Assembly (NCBI GenBank): GCA_965226805.1
Contig: CBDDDW010000030.1
Location: 1-64,000 of the forward strand
DNA length: 64,000 nucleotides
Direction: 5' to 3'
Origin: CBDDDW01 sp965226805
Lineage (GTDB): Bacteria; Chloroflexota; Dehalococcoidia; Lucifugimonadales; JAGWBF01
The notes under the pieces were generated by a model. It was given only the letters and a program-made list of their open reading frames with translations. It searched no databases and had not been told where the DNA came from. This document shows positions 1 to 8,381 of the stretch, one piece after another. Both the position numbers and the translations under genes were made by a program. Within the stretch, counting starts at the first letter, position 1, and each line of letters opens with the position of its first letter.

Positions 1-2
1 TA

Positions 3-611
3 ATGGGATTGAGGCCTAGTGAGATTGGCCTGATTATCCTGCCCAACGCGATGGCCATGACTGTGATGGGGGTGCTCAGCGGCCTCCTCTCGGACCGGTA
101 CGGCCGAAGGGTATTCATGGTGGGTGGACAGTTGATGACCGCGTCCGGTTGCTTCATCTTGGCCGGACTCACTGTCAACTCCCACCTTGGAATCGCCGTT
201 GCCGGCATGTTCCTGATCAGGTGTGGGTCGGGCACGTTCGAGTCACCAAATGCCAGCTCCGTTCTGAGCACCATCGAGCAGGAGAGGTACGGAGTGGTCT
301 CGGGCTTCCTTAACCTGATTCGAAACGGCTCCAACGTCATTAGCGTGGCGATGGTAACAGCCATCATAACTGGGACCATGGCCGCCATGGGATATGTTCC
401 GAGTCTTGCGGCAGTCACAGAGTCCGGTGTGAGCGAAGGGCTGCTCATGGCCTTTACCACCGGGTTGCGCAGGGCCTTTCTGGTCCTCGGCTTGGTGGTA
501 TTGTGCGGAACTGTGGTGCTGTTTGTCGAAGGGTGGCTCCCCCGGCGCCGCGCCGCGCCCTATGCGGCCGACACACCGAGCAAGCATGCCAGCGAAGACC
601 GGACTCATTAG
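3..611 (+). CDS. MFS transporter, C-terminal part (cut by window edge)
   Basis: About 200 residues resembling the second half of a 14-TM DHA2-type major facilitator permease. The segment GLLSDRYGRR (about residues 28-37) matches the conserved MFS cytoplasmic loop motif, and hydrophobic stretches flank it on both sides. The last helix (about residues 158-177) is followed by a short basic, polar tail. The frame has no stop before the left edge, so the ATG at position 3 is probably internal and the N-terminal half lies outside the window. The substrate cannot be told; drug or organic-ion export is typical of the family. The next gene on this strand starts about 146 bases downstream. Confidence 0.8.
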   Translation: MGLRPSEIGLIILPNAMAMTVMGVLSGLLSDRYGRRVFMVGGQLMTASGCFILAGLTVNSHLGIAVAGMFLIRCGSGTFESPNASSVLSTIEQERYGVVSGFLNLIRNGSNVISVAMVTAIITGTMAAMGYVPSLAAVTESGVSEGLLMAFTTGLRRAFLVLGLVVLCGTVVLFVEGWLPRRRAAPYAADTPSKHASEDRTH

Positions 612-757
612 AGTAAGTGGAAGCTATAACGGGGCCAGAGCGAGCGCTGGCATGCCGGGTGCGGGAAGCGTAGACCGGTTGTATAATTACGATGACGGCC
701 TCGTTTCTTCGACCGGCCTTGAGAGCAGTAGCGAGATAAGCGCGAAAGGGGCAGGCT

Positions 758-1705
758 ATGAGTATTGTGTTGGGCACCAACGATGGGGTTTGGCGACTGG
801 AAAACGGTACGGAAGAACCTATTGGGCTGGCGGACAAGACGGTTGTTCACGTGGCGAACCGCAACGGCAGGGCCCTGGCGGCAGTCCCACGCGATGGCCT
901 TTACGAAATATCCGAAGCCGGAGAACGCCGCATATGGGAAGGCGACGCACGTTCCTGCGCCATCGGCCCCGATGGCAAAACCTACGTAGGCATTGAGCCG
1001 GCGATGATCTTTCGCAGCGAGGACGCCGGCGATACGTGGAAGCGCCTGGACAGGATCGATGAATTGCCCACACGGGAGAAGTGGTACTTCCCTCCTCCCC
1101 CACATCAGCCTCACGTCCGCTCCATAGATTTTCTACCAACGGCCGAAAGCAGCCTTCTTGTCGGCGTGGAAGTCGGGGGAGTGCTTCTCTCGGACGATTA
1201 TGGCGAAGGCTGGAGAGAGGGGAATAATGGGGTCAACGTTGACGTCCACACAGTTCGTCCAGATCCTTCTCAGCCCGGCTCACTGATAGCTGTTACTGGG
1301 GGCGGGGTTTACATTAGCGAGGACAACGGCGAGTCCTGGACACATGTTACAGAGGGTCTCGGTCAGGGGTACGCCGTGGGCGTGCACGTCAACCCCGATC
1401 GGACAGGCGAGATAATAATCTCCACCGGTGACAGCCCGCCCGGTCTGAACGCACGCGTCTACCACTCGTTGGACGGGGGGCACGATTGGAAGCAGATCGC
1501 GGACTCCGCATTACCTGAGCACTATGATCGAGTCCCCGTCGTGCTCTTCGCCGAAGGCGGTTCATGGATAGCGACCGACAAGGGGCAGGTATTTCGCGCT
1601 GACGACCATCGGGGCAGGTGGTCGCTTGTTCATGAGCTGCCGACGCCCATCCACGCGGCATCTGCGGGGGGCAGTCCGTGCTCCATCGACTCCGGGTTCA
1701 GGTAG
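758..1705 (+). CDS. BNR/sialidase-like beta-propeller protein
   Basis: A 315-residue protein made of repeated blades with the Asp-box pattern S-x-D-x-G-x-x-W. Examples are SEDAGDTW (about residue 86), SEDNGESW (about 187) and SLDGGHDW (about 237). This is the BNR/Ycf48-like propeller fold also used by plant and bacterial glycosyl-hydrolase-like proteins. No signal peptide is visible and the sialidase catalytic residues are not recognisable, so it is probably a binding or scaffold propeller rather than an enzyme. ATG 758 follows AAAGGGG at a good distance. Related proteins are common in soil and marine Chloroflexota and Actinobacteria and are usually annotated only as exo-alpha-sialidase. No partner gene is evident. 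Confidence 0.8.
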   Translation: MSIVLGTNDGVWRLENGTEEPIGLADKTVVHVANRNGRALAAVPRDGLYEISEAGERRIWEGDARSCAIGPDGKTYVGIEPAMIFRSEDAGDTWKRLDRIDELPTREKWYFPPPPHQPHVRSIDFLPTAESSLLVGVEVGGVLLSDDYGEGWREGNNGVNVDVHTVRPDPSQPGSLIAVTGGGVYISEDNGESWTHVTEGLGQGYAVGVHVNPDRTGEIIISTGDSPPGLNARVYHSLDGGHDWKQIADSALPEHYDRVPVVLFAEGGSWIATDKGQVFRADDHRGRWSLVHELPTPIHAASAGGSPCSIDSGFR

Positions 1706-2072
1706 AGGCAACCGCCAACGCCAACTAACGCGCCGTCCTCCGATCAGTCATCAAGGCTCTCAGAGCGCCTCGGGAAGTCCGGTACGTGCGCAGGCCCGAA
1801 AGAATTACGGACGAGCCCGTGCGTCCCCCTCAGCCCAACCGAGGCAAGATCTCGCTCACGAAAAGCTCGAAACTCCTTCTCCGGCCCGGCCCCGCGGGCA
1901 TGATGTTGAAGGTAAGATCGAAGCCCTCCGCTTCCAGGCGTGCCGCCGCGTCAAATGAACCTCAAAAACACCTTCCAGCGCCGGCTGTGCTGTGAGGAAA
2001 AGGGAGGGCTCAGATGGGGACGAAGTCGATAGGATGCTCCGGCGCTGGAAGCGACCTATAGGGGCCGCCCCG
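1706..2072. other. Intergenic, no gene seen
   Basis: 367 bases between two convergent genes. The short frames here have no family resemblance and no ribosome-binding sites. I see no clear terminator with a T-run. Confidence 0.5.
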
Positions 2073-3220
2073 TTAGGGAACCAGAGCGAGGAAGACCCCG
2101 GCAACCACGGCCGACCCGATAACTCCCGCCACGTTGGGTCCCATCGCATGGGGAAGCAGATAGTTGTCGGGATTCGCCTCCTGCCCCATCAAGTGCGATA
2201 TCCGTGCCGCCATCGGCACCGCTGAGACCCCAGCCGAGCCGATCAGAGGGTTGATCTTCGCGGTAAGAAACACGTTCATCAGCTTGGCAAAAAGGATTCC
2301 ACCCGCCGTTCCCACCATGAAGGCCACCAGGCCCAGACCCAGGATGGCCAGGGTGTCGAAGTTGAGGACATTGTCGGCGGACATCTTGGCGCCTATGGCC
2401 AGCATCAAGAATATGGTAACGATGTTGATTATCTCATTCGAGGAGGCGGTGGCCAGCCTCGGCACCACGCCAGATTCTTTGAAGAGGTTACCCACCATAA
2501 ACATGACCACTAGGGGAGCAGACTGGGGCACCAGAAGAATGATGACCACCATGGCAGCCATGGGGAAGACCAGCTTCTCCATCCTGGACACCTCTCTGGG
2601 CGCACTCATCACGATCTCCCGCTCTGCTCTGGTGGTCAGCAAGCGCATAATCGGTGGTTGGATCAGGGCTACTCCGGCCATATATGTATAGGCGACCACA
2701 CCGATGACCCCCAGCAGCTCCGGAGCCAGCCGGGCCGAGGCGAAAATCGCCGTTGGGCCGTCAGCCCCACCGATGATCGCAAGCGCGCTGGCCTCGTTTA
2801 CGTCGAACAGACCCGACCCCAACCCACCCCAGAAGGCCACGAATATGCCCAGCTGCGCCGCGGCTCCGAGAAAAAGAGTCTTGGGGTTGGCCAGGAGAGG
2901 GCCAAAGTCAGTCATAGCCCCTATGCCCAGGAATATAAGCGGCGGCAGTATATTCCAGATTTCAAGCCCGAAATGGAATACAATTCCAGAATGCCTGAAG
3001 TCTGAACGCCTCCTAAGTCATCGTAAAAGGCGATGTTTGTGAGGGGGAGGTTGGCTACCACCATGCCCAGCCCTATGGGAAGAAGCTCATAGGGCTCCAT
3101 ATTCTTCACGACGGCCAGGATGATAAATCCCAGGCCTACCGCCATCAGGAGGATGTGCCCCCATTCGAGGTTGAGGAACCCCATCTGGCGGAAATAGATC
3201 TCAATGTCGTCCAAAAACAT
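2073..3220 (-). pseudogene. oadB: Oxaloacetate decarboxylase-type Na+ pump beta subunit, frameshifted
   Basis: OadB/GcdB/MmdB family: the integral membrane subunit that couples decarboxylation of a biotin-bound carboxyl group to Na+ export. The N-terminal 80 residues (3220 to about 2990) and the remaining 280 residues (from ATG 2915) lie in different frames. Reading the third frame between about 2995 and 2916 restores the family sequence, with IWNILPPLIFLGIGAM leading straight into MTDFGPLLANP. One indel near 2985-3000 therefore separates them. Conserved GGADGPTAIF and the hydrophobic C-terminal part are intact. Twenty bases downstream of oadG on the same strand. No alpha (carboxyltransferase) or biotin-carrier gene is in the window. 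It could be a sequencing error rather than true loss. Confidence 0.85.
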
Positions 3221-3240
3221 TTGCGACTAGAGTGGGGCGG

Positions 3241-3705
3241 TCATCTCCGCCATCCGCGCCGTAGTTGCGTGCCCTGCATTATCTCTTGCCTGCCAAAGCT
3301 CCGCCATCGCTCTCCCGGCGCCGATGCGCCACTCTCGGGAGGCGGCTCCGGACCCGGCCGGGGGATAGGTTTCCTTGCCCCTCCACGACCCATCGCCACT
3401 GCGGCAGCGACTGCGGCGACCATCTCCTTAATCTTATGAGGCTCGCGGGCGGGGTCATCGGCGGCGACAGCGATGGCCGCTTCCCCGCCGTTTCCGGACC
3501 CGGCGGCGCTACCATCCACCGTCGGGCCCTCAAGAGTCCCAGGCCCGTCCCTTTGCAACCTGAGACGGGTCACATGATTGAAGAGGCGCAATCCCCAGTA
3601 GATAAGAAGGATGATCAGGAAGAGAAGCCCTAGGGCCACAAACGCTGTGATTAAGCCCACTCCCGTAAGGGTCAGGCCCTTCTCAAACTCGGCGGGGGTT
3701 ATCAT
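3241..3705 (-). CDS. oadG: Na+-pump decarboxylase gamma-like subunit (OadG family)
   Basis: 154 residues with one N-terminal membrane helix (about residues 16-38, rich in L, I, F and V). A Gly/Ala/Pro-rich polar tail follows, the usual shape of OadG, which anchors and assembles the decarboxylase complex and binds zinc. The family match is by architecture and by its place directly upstream of oadB (20-base gap), not by a strong motif. The C-terminal tail after residue 90 is low complexity and poorly conserved. ATG 3705 has only a weak AGAGA ribosome-binding site. Confidence 0.65.
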   Translation of the reverse strand: MITPAEFEKGLTLTGVGLITAFVALGLLFLIILLIYWGLRLFNHVTRLRLQRDGPGTLEGPTVDGSAAGSGNGGEAAIAVAADDPAREPHKIKEMVAAVAAAVAMGRGGARKPIPRPGPEPPPESGASAPGERWRSFGRQEIMQGTQLRRGWRR

Positions 3706-3909
3706 TCTCTATCAAGCAAGCTGGTGAGCGCCATCTCACGTGCGTTTCCGACACTGCACGCTCACCGTTTCCGGGTCGATCAAGCGAGTATCATAGCATG
3801 ATCCCTGATTCGCAGTAAACACGCATAGTCCCGTGTTTGGCGCGTTATACGCCGTCCAAGAGGCTCCACGAGGGCGAGGAGGGACCTGCAGGCTCAGGAA
3901 CTGTTCCCA

Positions 3910-4040
3910 GTCAACTTAAATCTCATATAAATGTCATTCTGAGCGATGCGAAGAATCTGGGGTGGCCGTAGGTAACCCCTCCCGAGATTCTTCGGTCGCT
4001 GGGCTCCCCCAGAATGACGTGCTGTCGAAACCATGTTGAC
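3910..4040. repeat. 131-bp palindromic REP/MITE-like repeat, copy 1
   Basis: Begins GTCAACTTAAAT and ends GTTGAC, giving short terminal inverted repeats. Inside is a larger near-palindrome: GTCATTCTGAGCGATGCGAA at about 3933 pairs with a CAGAATGAC arm ending near 4018, with AGAATCT and AGATTCT in the inner arms. A second copy in inverted orientation lies at 24480-24608 and matches over its full length apart from scattered differences. It has no coding capacity and lies in the 458-base gap between oadG and the EVE gene, in which I see nothing else. Confidence 0.8.
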
Positions 4041-4163
4041 TGTATACGAGGGCTCACAGGGAGGGATTGGAATCGCCGGGAAGGGCGATTCCCACGGCTC
4101 AAGCACGGCTGTGCTTCTGCGGGTCGGCCGTGGGCTACGGCGCTTGGAACCGGGAGCGCCGAG

Positions 4164-4634
4164 CTAACCACCAAGGGCCTCGATCTCGTCCCATTCCGCC
4201 TTGGAGACAGGCTGTATCGAGAGACGCATGCCGCGACGTATCAGCATCATACCTTGCAGTTGGGGGTGTACCTTGATCTCCTCCAGCGTCACCGGACGGG
4301 CGAACTCCCTGCGGGCCTTTATGTCAACCACGTACCAGATAGGATTATCAGGAGTGCTCTTGGGATCGTGGTGGCCGGAATTGGGATCCAGGGCGGTGTC
4401 GTCGGGATACCCTTCTCGCACTACTTCAGCGGTCCCCACTACCGCCAATACCTGATTGCTACTGTGGTAGAACAGAACGCCATCGCCAGCCTTCATCTGG
4501 TCTCGAAGGAAGTTGCGGGCCTGGTAATTGCGCACTCCGTCCCACTCGGCGGTCTGGTCGGGCTCGCCGAGTAGATCAGAGTAGGAATATTCGGTGGGTT
4601 CAGACTTCAGGAGCCAGAATTTCCGTTCCGCCAT
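4164..4634 (-). CDS. EVE-domain protein (thymocyte nuclear protein 1-like)
   Basis: 156 residues covering a complete EVE domain, a PUA-like fold that binds modified bases in DNA or RNA. The start MAERKFWLLKSEP is the characteristic first strand, followed by W-D-G-V-R-N-Y-Q-A-R-N-F (about residues 32-43), the signature of the family. An upstream in-frame Met at 4682 is possible, but ATG 4634 follows GGGGGGAAT and begins exactly where homologues begin. Bacterial single-domain EVE proteins are thought to sense modified cytosine, but the exact role is unknown. Alone on its strand. Confidence 0.9.
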   Translation of the reverse strand: MAERKFWLLKSEPTEYSYSDLLGEPDQTAEWDGVRNYQARNFLRDQMKAGDGVLFYHSSNQVLAVVGTAEVVREGYPDDTALDPNSGHHDPKSTPDNPIWYVVDIKARREFARPVTLEEIKVHPQLQGMMLIRRGMRLSIQPVSKAEWDEIEALGG

Positions 4635-4906
4635 ATTCCCCCCGATACTTCTCGCCGCCACCAGCGGCCCTTTGGACACCAACTCAGCTTTTCACGCCTG
4701 GCTGCTGGGAGCATGGCATGCGTGGAAGGCGTTGTCAACATTCCACCCAGCTCCCGTCGCTAACTGTACGAAGGGAGCGGCTGCCCGGAAGTTCAGGAAA
4801 CAACTGTGACAAACCACACAGTAAGCCTGTGACCCCTGCCGCAGAAGCGGCCTGCCCGCCTCACTATACTGGTTCCTAGAGAACCATACCTGGATGAGGT
4901 CTACAC

Positions 4907-5047
4907 ATGAAGAACAACAACCGTGGCGGAAGAAAGAATCCCAGGGCAGCTCTGCTGAGTGTAGCGCTCTCCCTGGTGGCGCTGCTCCTGGTTTCGAGAT
5001 ACTCTGATCTCGATCATCCCCTACTCACGCCTTCCCCTAGATACTAA
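4907..5047 (+). CDS. Possible 46-aa small membrane protein
   Basis: ATG 4907 is preceded by GATGAGG at about 8 bases. The 46 residues have a basic N-terminus (MKNNNRGGRKNPR) followed by a hydrophobic helix (ALLSVALSLVALLLV), the layout of a small single-pass membrane protein or an uncleaved signal anchor. No family is recognised. It lies in the 549-base gap between the EVE gene and the rhodanese, where I see nothing else apart from the promoter at 5095. Codon pattern alone cannot exclude chance. Confidence 0.3.
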   Translation: MKNNNRGGRKNPRAALLSVALSLVALLLVSRYSDLDHPLLTPSPRY

Positions 5048-5094
5048 GGCCGATAAGGCTAAGCCACATCACCACGGGTGTGACGAGCCTTAAC

Positions 5095-5123
5095 TTGACA
5101 GGCATGGTCTGCATAGATATTCT
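5095..5123 (+). promoter_or_regulatory. Sigma70-type promoter before the rhodanese
   Basis: TTGACA at 5095-5100, a 17-base spacer, then TATTCT at 5118-5123. The predicted start near 5130 leaves a leader of about 54 bases containing GGAGG before GTG 5184. Confidence 0.55.
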
Positions 5124-5183
5124 TCAACCTGCCGGAGGTGTCGGCGACTTGACGCAAGAATTTCCGAAGGGAAGGAGGCTACT

Positions 5184-5549
5184 GTGTCTACCGGGAAAGA
5201 ATTAGTAGCCCAGGCACAAAAGACGATGGAGTCCATGGCTGCCGAGGATGTCCACCAGGCGCTCCAATCAGGTAACGCTCCAGTGATTCTGGACGTGCGT
5301 GAAAGGGAGGAATGGAACGAAGGACACATAGCCCAGGCGCTGCATGTCGCCCGCGGCCGCATCGAGGGAAGAGCTGAGCAGCTAATTCCCGACAGGTCCA
5401 CCCCTATAGTGTGCCATTGAGGAGGGACCGGGAGATCTGCGCTGGCAGCGCAGACACTAACTGCGATGGGCTACACGAACGTAAAATACATGGACCCGGG
5501 TTTCTCCGGGTGGAAAGAGTCGGGGCTGCCCTTCGAAACTGGGGACTAG
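5184..5549 (+). CDS. Rhodanese-like sulfurtransferase with in-frame TGA at the catalytic Cys (possible selenoprotein)
   Basis: Single-domain rhodanese of 121 codons starting at GTG 5184 after GGAGG. DVREREEW and EGHI (about residues 37-48) are the usual substrate-domain motifs. The frame reads IVCH, then TGA at 5418-5420, then GGTGRSALAA, continuing without another stop to GYTNVKYMDPGFSGW and TAG at 5547. Family members carry the catalytic cysteine as C-x4-R-S; counting back from R-S puts the TGA exactly on that cysteine. Two readings are possible: selenocysteine replaces the nucleophile, or a Cys codon (TGC/TGT) has mutated to a stop. A hairpin at 5436-5454 fits a bacterial SECIS element. 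Against it, many neighbouring genes carry ordinary nonsense mutations, and no Sec machinery is in the window. The rhodanese call itself is firm. Confidence 0.8.
5436..5454 (+). promoter_or_regulatory. SECIS-like stem-loop downstream of the in-frame TGA
   Basis: Perfect 8-bp stem (TCTGCGCT with AGCGCAGA) closing a GGC loop at 5444-5446. The loop lies 23 bases after the TGA and has G at its first position. Bacterial SECIS elements are short stem-loops inside the reading frame about 15-40 bases after the UGA, with a G early in the loop. The same bases encode the conserved S-A-L-A-A-Q, so chance pairing is possible. Confidence 0.4.
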
Positions 5550-5591
5550 GCCTAGGCGAGTGATAGGTTGCTGCTCTGAAAATAAGGCCTC

Positions 5592-5700
5592 GTCCTTCGA
5601 CTGGCTCAGGATGAGCGGGGAGAGACCATCCCTTACCGCTCATGGTTAGCGGGGAGAGATCATCCCTTACCGCTCATGGTGAGCTCGTCGAACCATGGGG
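5592..5700. repeat. Palindromic intergenic repeat with a 34-bp tandem duplication
   Basis: Outer arms CCTTCGACTGGCTCAGGATG and CATGGTGAGCTCGTCGAACC form the REP-like pattern (CTTCGAC...GTCGAA) common in Chloroflexota and other genomes. The core, beginning AGCGGGGAGAGA, occurs twice in tandem at 5614 and 5648 with almost no differences (period 34). It fills most of the 263-base gap between the rhodanese and the DUF2851 remnant. Confidence 0.6.
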
Positions 5701-5812
5701 GAAATGTACAACCCATTTTCATCTGTCGGTGGCACCCCACCGGGGCATGATAACTCAGAAAGGCTCGTGAGGGACCCCATCACCTCTGCCGGGGTCTGAA
5801 GCGCGGGAGGCG

Positions 5813-6158
5813 TTAGGGCGACGCGGAAAGATGGTGAAGTTGAAGAAGCCCTTGCTGCCTTCTAGCGTTGTCGACCACCTTGTCCCAGCGTGACCCTGAG
5901 CTTGGCCCATCGCCAGGGCTTCCCGGGGAAATGGAGTCGATCAGCTCACGCCTCATCTCTCGAGTGAGCTCATTCTCCTGAAGCTTGGGGAACTCCCGGT
6001 AGACTTTCAGAGCCAGCCGCCCCAGGTTGGTGTCGCCTCTCAGTTGAGCGAAGGCGTGAAGGAAGGGCAACACACAGTTTACTGCCATATCCCGAGCCCG
6101 GCCTCTGCCTATCAGGGCACATGACCTTCCCGCACCGTTATCCCCAGCGCCCCCAGAT
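5813..6158 (-). pseudogene. DUF2851 protein, C-terminal remnant truncated by IS insertion
   Basis: About 115 residues up to the IS border at 6159. GRGRARDMAVNCVLPFLHAF, VYREFPKLQENELTREMRR and the terminal ARRQQGLLQLHHL match the end of the DUF2851 family, uncharacterised proteins of roughly 400-500 residues. The reading frame runs into the IS3-family left end, so the N-terminal three quarters are gone. They are not found beyond the right end of the IS (9408 onward), so a deletion or rearrangement accompanied or followed the insertion. Confidence 0.55.
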
Positions 6159-6255
6159 TGTAGGGTGTCAGCGCAATTGGACACTATTGAGGCCTAGAAA
6201 ACCGAAGAGGTTGGGGGTGGTAGAGGCTCCTTCAGAGGGGTAGATTAACCCTAAG

Positions 6256-7959
6256 CCCGAATCCACCGAAGGACGGCCTTGGGGACAGTCCTTGAAGAAG
6301 CCATCGGGTGCTCCTCTGAATCTGGGATAATGGTTTTGGAACAGAAACCAGCCCGGAAACAAGGAGCACCCAATAGATGCTGCCACAGAACAAACCCGAC
6401 CGTATCCGCATCCTCTTTGACGACCATCGCCTGGTGGCCAATGCCGGCCTGCTCCTGCCGGCCACCCTAGCCCGGCACCTGGGCCTGCGGGAACTCGTCG
6501 ACCATCACCTTGACCTCGGCGGAGCGCCGGGACGGGCGAACACTGGGGACAAGATGCTGACGCTGGTCGCTTCCGCGCTGGCAGGCGGCGACTGCATCGA
6601 CGACGCCGATGCGCTGCGCGCTGGTGGGACGGTCGGTGTTCTAGGCTGCGTGGTCAAGGCGCCATCCACCCTGGGGACCTTCCTGCGCAGCTTCCGGTGG
6701 GGGCATGTCCGTCAACTCGACCGCGTGAGCCGCCAGTTGTTGGCCCGGGCCTGGGCCGCTGGGGCCGGACCCGGCGACTCGCCCCTGACCATCGACCTAG
6801 ACTCGACCATCTGCGAGACCTATGGACTGGCCAAGGAGGGAGCGCGCCACCACGGCTATACCGGCGCCCGCGGCTATCACCCGCTGCTGGCCATTGCCGC
6901 CGGCACCGGCGAGGTGCTGATGTCCCGGCTGCGCGAGGGCCGGGCCAACACCGCCCGTGGCGCCGCCCACTTCCTGCGTGAGACGGTGGGGCGGGTGCGC
7001 TACGGCGGGGCCAGGGGACAACTCACGGTGCGGGCCGACAGCGGCTTCTACGCCCACACTGTCGTTGCCGCCTGCCGGGAAATGGATGTCCGCTTCTCTA
7101 TCACCATCCGCCAGCGCGCCAGCCTGCGGGACCTGATCGAGGCGATACCAGAGGAGGACTGGACTCCCATTCCCTACTGGATGGACGGCGCCGCCGATGT
7201 CGCCGAGACGACTTACACCCCGTTCCAGACCAAGCCGGACGCCGCGCCGGTGCGGCTCATTGTCCGGCGGGTGAAGCCGACGCCCGGTTCCCAGCTCGCC
7301 CTCTTCGCCAGATACAGCTATCACGCCTTCATCACCGACCGCGATGGGGAGACGCTGGAACTGGAGGCCGATCATCGCCGCCACGCCGAGGTCGAGAACG
7401 CCATACGCGACCTCAAGTACGGCGTCGGGCTGAACCACATGCCGTCGGGGCGCTTCGCCGCCAACGGCGCCTGGCTGGCGGTCCAGGTGATGGCGCATAA
7501 CCTGGCCCGCTGGACAGCCCGCATCGGCCTGGGTCAGCAGATCGTGACCACCAAGACCCTCAGGCGGCGGGTCTTCGCTCTGGTGGGACGGATCACCCGC
7601 TCGGCGCGCCGCCTCACTTTGCATCTCCCCCGGCGCTGGCCTTGGGAAACCCAGTTCAGTCGCGCCTTGGCCCGGCTGCAAGCCATTCCATTCCCGGCCT
7701 GACGGCCAGCCTGCAACTGACCCAACGTCCCCACAATCTCGCGCCACCCCGGTCGCGAGAGTCCCCTGCTGCGTATCCTCTCGCCATCCCGCGCATCGCA
7801 ACTCCCGCATAGGGCCTTAGGGGCCCTGTGCGGCGCCTGAAGACCCTCCGCCGGCCTCCCATCTACCCCAAGACCCCAGGCCATCTCCCCTGTAGCTCCC
7901 TCACCCACCCCCTTCCGCTGTCCTCACGCCGTCCATCCGTGTCCTTCGGTGGATTCGGG
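6256..7959 (+). mobile_element. IS1380-like element A, inserted in IS3-family element A
   Basis: Ends CCCGAATCCACCGAAGGAC and its exact inverse GTCCTTCGGTGGATTCGGG. Flanked by the 5-bp direct repeat CTAAG (6251-6255 and 7960-7964). The other copy of the host element at 62131-62135 has a single CTAAG with no insert, confirming the insertion site. The insert lies upstream of orfA and leaves its ribosome-binding site intact. Confidence 0.93.
6377..7702 (+). CDS. IS1380-family transposase
   Basis: 441 residues, the normal length for the family. DDE-type RNase H-like core: first Asp in IDLDSTICETYG (about residue 139), second in RADSGFYAH (about 220), and the HAEVENAIRDLKYGVGLNHM segment (about 340-360) typical of IS1380. 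The N-terminus has the usual LFDDHRLVANAGLLLPATLA motif. ATG 6377 lies about 120 bases inside the left end. About 85 percent identical by eye to the transposase at 35144, so the two elements are relatives rather than one recent duplication. It appears intact and could be active. Confidence 0.95.
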   Translation: MLPQNKPDRIRILFDDHRLVANAGLLLPATLARHLGLRELVDHHLDLGGAPGRANTGDKMLTLVASALAGGDCIDDADALRAGGTVGVLGCVVKAPSTLGTFLRSFRWGHVRQLDRVSRQLLARAWAAGAGPGDSPLTIDLDSTICETYGLAKEGARHHGYTGARGYHPLLAIAAGTGEVLMSRLREGRANTARGAAHFLRETVGRVRYGGARGQLTVRADSGFYAHTVVAACREMDVRFSITIRQRASLRDLIEAIPEEDWTPIPYWMDGAADVAETTYTPFQTKPDAAPVRLIVRRVKPTPGSQLALFARYSYHAFITDRDGETLELEADHRRHAEVENAIRDLKYGVGLNHMPSGRFAANGAWLAVQVMAHNLARWTARIGLGQQIVTTKTLRRRVFALVGRITRSARRLTLHLPRRWPWETQFSRALARLQAIPFPA

Positions 7960-7979
7960 CTAAGTGAAAGGAGTCATTG

Positions 7980-8381
7980 ATGACCCAGGTAGAGGATCAG
8001 GCCAGCCAAGCTGAGGAGCGAAGCCAGGAGACACGAAGCTTCGTGCGTCAGGTCCGTGCAGCGACCCGCCGTAAGTATACCCCTGAAGAGAAGATCCGCA
8101 TCGTCTTGGAGGGGTTCAGACGGGAGACTACCGTTAATGACCTGTGCCGACGGGAAGGAATCAAACCCCACTCCTACTACGCCTGGACGAAGGGGTTCAT
8201 GGAAGCTGGGAAGGAGAGGTTGACTCGGGACAGTGTGCGTGATGCGACCCGGCAAGAGATAGAGCAGCTCAAGCGGGAGAACAGAGAACTGAAGCAGCTG
8301 GTGGGTGAGTTGTCCCTGGAGTTGCACCGCTTCAAAAAAACAGCTCTGCCGCCCCTACACGACAACGGCACCGTCGCATGA
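7980..8381 (+). CDS. IS3-family transposase OrfA
   Basis: 133 residues: helix-turn-helix of the HTH_Tnp_1 type (YTPEEKIRIVLEGFRRETTV, then DLCRREGIKPHSYYAW), followed by a leucine-zipper-like coil (about residues 90-115, EIEQLKRENRELKQLVGELS). It binds the terminal repeats. ATG 7980 follows AAAGGAG; the TTG one codon upstream is less likely. The end overlaps orfB by ATGA, and an A7 run just before it offers -1 frameshifting into orfB. The same gene is present, truncated, at 62151. Confidence 0.9.
   Translation: MTQVEDQASQAEERSQETRSFVRQVRAATRRKYTPEEKIRIVLEGFRRETTVNDLCRREGIKPHSYYAWTKGFMEAGKERLTRDSVRDATRQEIEQLKRENRELKQLVGELSLELHRFKKTALPPLHDNGTVA
8334..8340 (+). promoter_or_regulatory. A7 slippery run for -1 frameshift between orfA and orfB
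   Basis: Seven A residues read as AAA AAA A. Slipping back one base here leads through 12 open codons into the orfB start at 8378 with no stop, giving the OrfAB fusion typical of IS3 elements. Confidence 0.5.

Noticed and set aside
6797..7810. Minus-strand open frame of 337 codons in IS1380-like element A
   Set aside because: Antisense of the transposase; the related frame in element B is shorter, as expected for a non-coding shadow.
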